Shown in pieces: positions 60,826 through 64,000 of a stretch of DNA of 64,000 nucleotides. The first letter of the stretch is position 1. Every line of letters starts with the position of its first letter. Position numbers and translations under genes: made by a program. The notes beneath the pieces were generated by a model. That model was given only the letters and a program-made list of their open reading frames with translations. It was not told where the DNA came from and did not search any database. The stretch lies in the NCBI GenBank assembly GCA_038141525.1, contig JAYQIF010000008.1, positions 690,786 through 754,785 on the forward strand, given 5' to 3'. Source of the DNA: BACL21 sp038141525. Its GTDB lineage: Bacteria; Bacteroidota; Bacteroidia; Flavobacteriales; Flavobacteriaceae.

Positions 60826-62886
60826 AAACCTACTTTGTCTTCTGTCTGTAAAGTTTTCAAAATTTACAAAGGTTGTTCCCCATTTGAAATTGCGCATTAA
60901 AAGCAATCCCATAGTTATAAAATCCGTGGTTTCTGTGCCATTAGACAAAAACTGCTTTCCTGTGTAAAAAGTTTCATAACCTATGCGCCATTTATCAGAT
61001 TCGTACATTAAAACGCTACCTGCATTATGTTTTGCTGTGAGCGGTTTTTGCGGATTTCCTGCCAAATAGTTCAGCTTTGTATCAATGAGTGCATAGTTTA
61101 AAAACCATCTAAAATCCTTGTACGTAAATTTAATATTGGTTTCCGCTCCCTTGCTTATTATTTTATCGGTTGCATTTTCAAACATAAAAAATCCATCGTC
61201 TGTTGAATTTAATAATAGCCCGTTGTTAATAGCTGAAACGTAGAAGAGTTGGTTAACACTAAAACCTACCACATCGAATAACCTTGTTTGGTAATTCACA
61301 TCAAAATTGACACCATAGGAACGTTCTGCCTTTAAAGCAGATTTATCTATAGCAAGTACATTTTCAAAACTGATATATTCCGCCTCTTCGGTGAAAATAT
61401 CTGGAATTTTATAACCTAATCCACCACCAATTCTGCTCGAAAATCCGCTGTCGTTCTTGTAAAGCAAGGAAACTCTTGGAAGTGGAAAAAAACCGAAATC
61501 TGTATTGTAGTCTGCTCTTAATCCTGTTTCTAAAATCCAACTATCTGAAACGTCGTAAATGTTGTTTACAAATGCTCCATAAGTAACGTCTGATTGGTCT
61601 CGTTGTAATGTCGCATTATCATTTTCATCAAAATTAGATGTGTATAAATTTGCACCAAAAATCCAATCGGTTTTTTTGGATGCCTTTTGATAGTTGATTT
61701 CTGTGAATGTATTGGTTTGTTTGCCGTCAAAACTGAAATCGGTAATAGATAGTTTTCTATCGAAAAATGAGATGCTATTCTTCATGTTCAATGAACTGAC
61801 CGAATCTATCTGTGTTTCGTAAACAGCCTGACTGCTCAATCTTTTAGAAAGATTTTCTTCGGTATATTGATGAATCCCATTTTCGCCACTTTCAATTTTT
61901 GTAATGTCTCCACCAATTCTGTCGTCATAAGTTCCATTTAAACCTATCCAAAAAGTTGTTTTTTCTGAAGGATAATAAAAGAATTTGGGGTTAAAAGATA
62001 ACGAAGTTGTTTTTGGTAGATTGCTGAAACCATCATCTTCTGGGTCATACGCTTTTTGGTAATGACCAGAACTGTATAATGAAACTCCAAATTTTTCATT
62101 TCGCTTACTATAAAAGACATTTGCTGTACTACCCAACGCTTGTGTTTGAGTTAGCATAATATCCAAAGATGGTTCTTCATCAGGTGTTTTTGATACCATA
62201 TTTATTAAACCCGCAATAGCCCCTCCTCCATAAAGTGTAGAAGAACTTCCTTTTATTATCTCAAATTGTTGTAGGTCTAGAGGCGGAATTTGTAAAATAC
62301 TCAAACCACTTGAAAATCCACCATACAAAGGAAATCCGTCTCTTAAAAGTTGTGTATAACGTCCATCGAGACCTTGAATTCTAATATTGGTGTTTCCACT
62401 ACTTAACGAGGTTTGTTGCATTTGTATTCCGGTACTTTCACGAAGCACCATTGAAATATTAGTCGGATTCATTACTGCTTTTTCGCCTAATTCTTCCGCA
62501 CCTATAAATTCTATTCTCGTAGGTATTTTTCTAACAGTTCGTGTACTTCTTGAAGATTGTATTACGACTTCATCCAATTCATTTCCTCCCGATTCGAGCT
62601 TGAAAGAGAACTCTTTTTTTGTGCCAACCTCAATAGTGGTTTCAATGGTTTTAAAACCTACATATGAAATTTTTACGGTTTGGTTTCCATTTGGGATTTC
62701 TGTAAATGTGGCAATTCCGTCAAAATCTGTTACTGCTCCTTTCTCTAATTCTTCAAAATATACAGTCGCTCCCAATAATGGCCCATCTGTTTCGGCATCG
62801 CTCACAGAAATGGAAATATCACCCGTTTGTGCGAATGATATAATTGATAACATTAAAAATAATGTGTTTAAAAATACTTTTTTCAT
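60709..62886 (-). CDS. TonB-dependent receptor of the mercury-type module
   Basis: The 725-residue outer-membrane receptor has a signal peptide (FLNTLFLMLSIISFAQ), a carboxypeptidase-like domain (ISISVSDAETDGPLLGATVY), a TonB box/plug (DEVVIQSSRSTRTVRKIPTR, NIRIQGLDGRYTQLLRDGFP, FEIIKGSSSTLYGGGAIAGL) and a barrel with a rather basic end (FSVGVIIKPFGQKR). It is downstream of and co-directional with the Fur-type regulator, the GDCCVxC gene and merTP, so it probably serves metal-related import or sensing. Frame intact. Confidence 0.9.
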   Translation of the reverse strand: MKKVFLNTLFLMLSIISFAQTGDISISVSDAETDGPLLGATVYFEELEKGAVTDFDGIATFTEIPNGNQTVKISYVGFKTIETTIEVGTKKEFSFKLESGGNELDEVVIQSSRSTRTVRKIPTRIEFIGAEELGEKAVMNPTNISMVLRESTGIQMQQTSLSSGNTNIRIQGLDGRYTQLLRDGFPLYGGFSSGLSILQIPPLDLQQFEIIKGSSSTLYGGGAIAGLINMVSKTPDEEPSLDIMLTQTQALGSTANVFYSKRNEKFGVSLYSSGHYQKAYDPEDDGFSNLPKTTSLSFNPKFFYYPSEKTTFWIGLNGTYDDRIGGDITKIESGENGIHQYTEENLSKRLSSQAVYETQIDSVSSLNMKNSISFFDRKLSITDFSFDGKQTNTFTEINYQKASKKTDWIFGANLYTSNFDENDNATLQRDQSDVTYGAFVNNIYDVSDSWILETGLRADYNTDFGFFPLPRVSLLYKNDSGFSSRIGGGLGYKIPDIFTEEAEYISFENVLAIDKSALKAERSYGVNFDVNYQTRLFDVVGFSVNQLFYVSAINNGLLLNSTDDGFFMFENATDKIISKGAETNIKFTYKDFRWFLNYALIDTKLNYLAGNPQKPLTAKHNAGSVLMYESDKWRIGYETFYTGKQFLSNGTETTDFITMGLLLMRNFKWGTTFVNFENFTDRRQSRFSPLVLPPHDNPEFPEIYAPTDGFIFSVGVIIKPFGQKR

Positions 62887-62953
62887 TTGCTTATTCTGGT
62901 TTTTAAGAATATTGCAAATGTATTTAGCATTTACCGCAACTCGATTGCAAAGA

Positions 62954-63364
62954 TTATCTGTTGCAGTTGTCGCACAGGCCTTTCACGACCATATTTGCTT
63001 GTTGCAACTTGAAATTTTTTGGAAGTTGAATATTGGGAATAGGAACGTCGAAAAGACAAAACGTTTTGTCGCAGTTAGTACAATAAAAATGATAGTGCAA
63101 ATCTTTTGGGTCGCAGTTACAGCCTTCCGCACAAACTGCATATTTGGTCATTCCAGAGCCATCTTCAATGCTGTGGATAACTTTGTTTTCCTCAAATGTT
63201 TTTAGTGTTCTGAAAATAGAACTTCTATCCGTATAGGGCAGCGCATTTACAATATCCTTTAATGATTGAGCTTTTTCTAGGCTTAAAAGATGGCGCAGAA
63301 CAACCGTTCGTACTGCGGTGTTTTTTACTTTTTTTATTTTTAGGATTTCTTCTTCCGTTTGCAT
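62954..63364 (-). CDS. Fur-family transcriptional regulator
   Basis: The 136-residue winged-helix repressor shows RTVVLRHLLSLEKAQSLKDI, LPYTDRSSIFRTLKTFEENK (recognition helix), LHYHFYCTNCDKTFCLFDVP (metal site and CxxC) and GLCDNC (second CxxC). It lies between the TonB receptor and the GDCCVxC/merTP genes, all on the minus strand. Bacteroidota mer-type loci commonly lack MerR next to merTP; this protein may be the local regulator. Confidence 0.9.
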   Translation of the reverse strand: MQTEEEILKIKKVKNTAVRTVVLRHLLSLEKAQSLKDIVNALPYTDRSSIFRTLKTFEENKVIHSIEDGSGMTKYAVCAEGCNCDPKDLHYHFYCTNCDKTFCLFDVPIPNIQLPKNFKLQQANMVVKGLCDNCNR

Positions 63365-63399
63365 TTTCCTAATATATCATTTTTTAGAGTATTGTCTTT

Positions 63400-63606
63400 T
63401 CAGCAACAACTTTTGTTTTCTTGGATCGGCGGACAAGGCACAGTTCCGTAAGAACAATAAACACAACAATCTCCTTCATTTGGTTTTAGAACCGTTTTGC
63501 AACTCTCACATTCATAAAAGAATTGACAAGATTCCGTTGGCATTTCTTCTACTTTTTTATGTCCGCAGTTTGGGCAAGTTATTTCAGATGTCAATATAGT
63601 TTCCAT
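63400..63606 (-). CDS. GDCCVxC-domain protein
   Basis: The 68-residue Cys-rich protein has a zinc-ribbon-like start (SEITCPNCGHKKVEEMPTES, FYECESCKTVLKPN) and the signature EGDCCVYCSYGTVPCPPIQ, which names the family. In other members one Cys can be selenocysteine; here all codons are Cys. It overlaps the merTP stop by one base, so it is coupled to it. Probably binds Hg(II) or a related thiophilic metal. Confidence 0.88.
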   Translation of the reverse strand: METILTSEITCPNCGHKKVEEMPTESCQFFYECESCKTVLKPNEGDCCVYCSYGTVPCPPIQENKSCC

Positions 63607-63998
63607 TATTTTTCTTTTTTGTCGGTCACGTTATAACCTGTAGAATTAATTGCTTTCTCAATTTCCGCTTCATTGGTCTTGGTTTTATCAAATTCAATGA
63701 TTGCATTTCCACTTTCGTATGATGCTTTTGAGCTCACGATTCCGCTGAGTTTATTTACTTCGTGGTTTACGTGTTCCTCACAACCCGCACAGGTCATTCC
63801 ACTAATTTTAAATTCAGTTGTTTTAATATCCGATTTATCTACTACGATAATGTGTTTTGCCGTGTCTGGGTAAAAAATTCCTGAATAGTATGGAAATGCC
63901 AACATTACTATTGCAAATACAGTTATAATTCCTAAAAAAGTTTTGGACTGTGTGAATTTTGGTTTTTCGTCTGTCTCACATTCACAATCGATTTCCTT
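63606..63998 (-). CDS. merTP: Mercuric transport fusion protein MerTP, N-terminus outside window
   Basis: The visible 130 residues read KEIDCECETDEKPKF, then a membrane helix (TFLGIITVFAIVMLAFPYYS), a short extracytoplasmic segment, and a C-terminal HMA/MerP domain (FKISGMTCAGCEEHVNHEVN, SKASYESGNAIIEFDKTKTN). A MerT membrane part fused to MerP is the usual Bacteroidota form for Hg(II) uptake towards MerA. The start lies beyond 64000. A Cys pair before the last helix (DCEC) suits metal hand-over. Confidence 0.88.
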   Translation of the reverse strand, partial: KEIDCECETDEKPKFTQSKTFLGIITVFAIVMLAFPYYSGIFYPDTAKHIIVVDKSDIKTTEFKISGMTCAGCEEHVNHEVNKLSGIVSSKASYESGNAIIEFDKTKTNEAEIEKAINSTGYNVTDKKEK

Positions 63999-64000
63999 TT

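Larger units (their letters stand above)
50107..64000. mobile_element. AT-rich metal-resistance genomic island at tRNA-Asn (right end outside window)
   Basis: From just after the tRNA the base composition is clearly more AT-rich, codons such as TTA, AGA and AAA dominate, and every recognisable gene concerns copper/silver- or mercury-type metal handling. The sequence has no frameshifts, unlike the flanking chromosome. tRNA 3' ends are usual integrase targets. No integrase gene lies at this end, so it may be at the far end beyond 64000 or lost. The noncoding 50162-50511 contains only short AT-rich repeats, including the 11-bp-spaced direct repeat at 50280-50300. Confidence 0.7.

Noticed and set aside
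1..64000. CRISPR array, prophage or rRNA operon
   Set aside because: No regularly spaced repeats, cas-like, phage structural or rRNA sequences were seen on either strand.

Overview
The window reads as a marine-type Flavobacteriia (Bacteroidota) chromosome. The evidence is recurrent TAnnTTTG -7 promoter elements, almost no Shine-Dalgarno sequences, several SusC/TonB-type receptors, and lineage-typical gene orders (rplM-rpsI-rpsB-tsf-pyrH-frr; ileS-dksA-like-lspA; hmgA-hppD with a tryptophan dioxygenase).

Layout. 1-3.3 kb: two N-glycoprotein-degrading genes (GH92 alpha-mannosidase and glycosylasparaginase), both broken by about eight frameshifts. 3.4-3.5 kb: a candidate two-hairpin small RNA. 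3.6-11 kb: polA, whose proofreading domain has lost all its catalytic carboxylates, then the translation/UMP-kinase block. 11-16.6 kb: a TonB receptor, a DUF5689 protein and a secreted nuclease-fold enzyme. 16.6-25.3 kb: a small membrane protein, a second TonB receptor, and an operon for aromatic amino-acid catabolism (homogentisate dioxygenase, HPPD, a DUF3108 protein, tryptophan 2,3-dioxygenase) ending in an M23 lipoprotein. 25.4-35 kb: uvrC, a RimK-like ligase with an aspartoacylase-like hydrolase, 5-formyl-THF cyclo-ligase, a degenerate histidine kinase and ileS-dksA-like-lspA. 35-42.7 kb: a large secreted BNR-repeat protein, a CopD/HemJ-like protein, an NtrY-like kinase, enoyl-CoA hydratase, a bacilliredoxin and a TerB-DnaJ protein. 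42.8-48.5 kb: a metal-homeostasis cluster (DtxR-type regulator with an operator-like palindrome, a secreted channel-like protein and a ZIP transporter, facing a sco-feoA-feoB-Cys-rich operon). 48.6-50.1 kb: rseP and tRNA-Asn(GTT).

Immediately after tRNA-Asn the sequence becomes visibly more AT-rich and codon use changes. From there to the end is a metal-resistance island. It holds a copper/silver-type RND efflux set (CusA, CusC, CusB with heavy-metal-binding and DUF3347 domains, plus HMA, PepSY, DUF3347 and haem-binding accessory proteins). A truncated regulator follows, then a mercury-type module on the other strand (MerTP fusion, GDCCVxC protein, Fur-family regulator, TonB receptor). 11-bp-spaced direct repeats just inside the tRNA junction resemble integrase arm sites.

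Many core genes carry a single-base frameshift (ileS, lspA, feoB, EEP nuclease, DUF3108, TonB receptor, BNR protein) and sco has an in-frame TAA. Because ileS and lspA should be indispensable, most of these are probably base-call errors of the assembly. The island contains none. The most interesting biological signals are the GXHH-type IleRS active site, the proofreading-dead PolA, the SD-sequestering hairpin/uORF leader of rplM, the candidate sRNA, the nuclease/TonB locus and the mosaic island.
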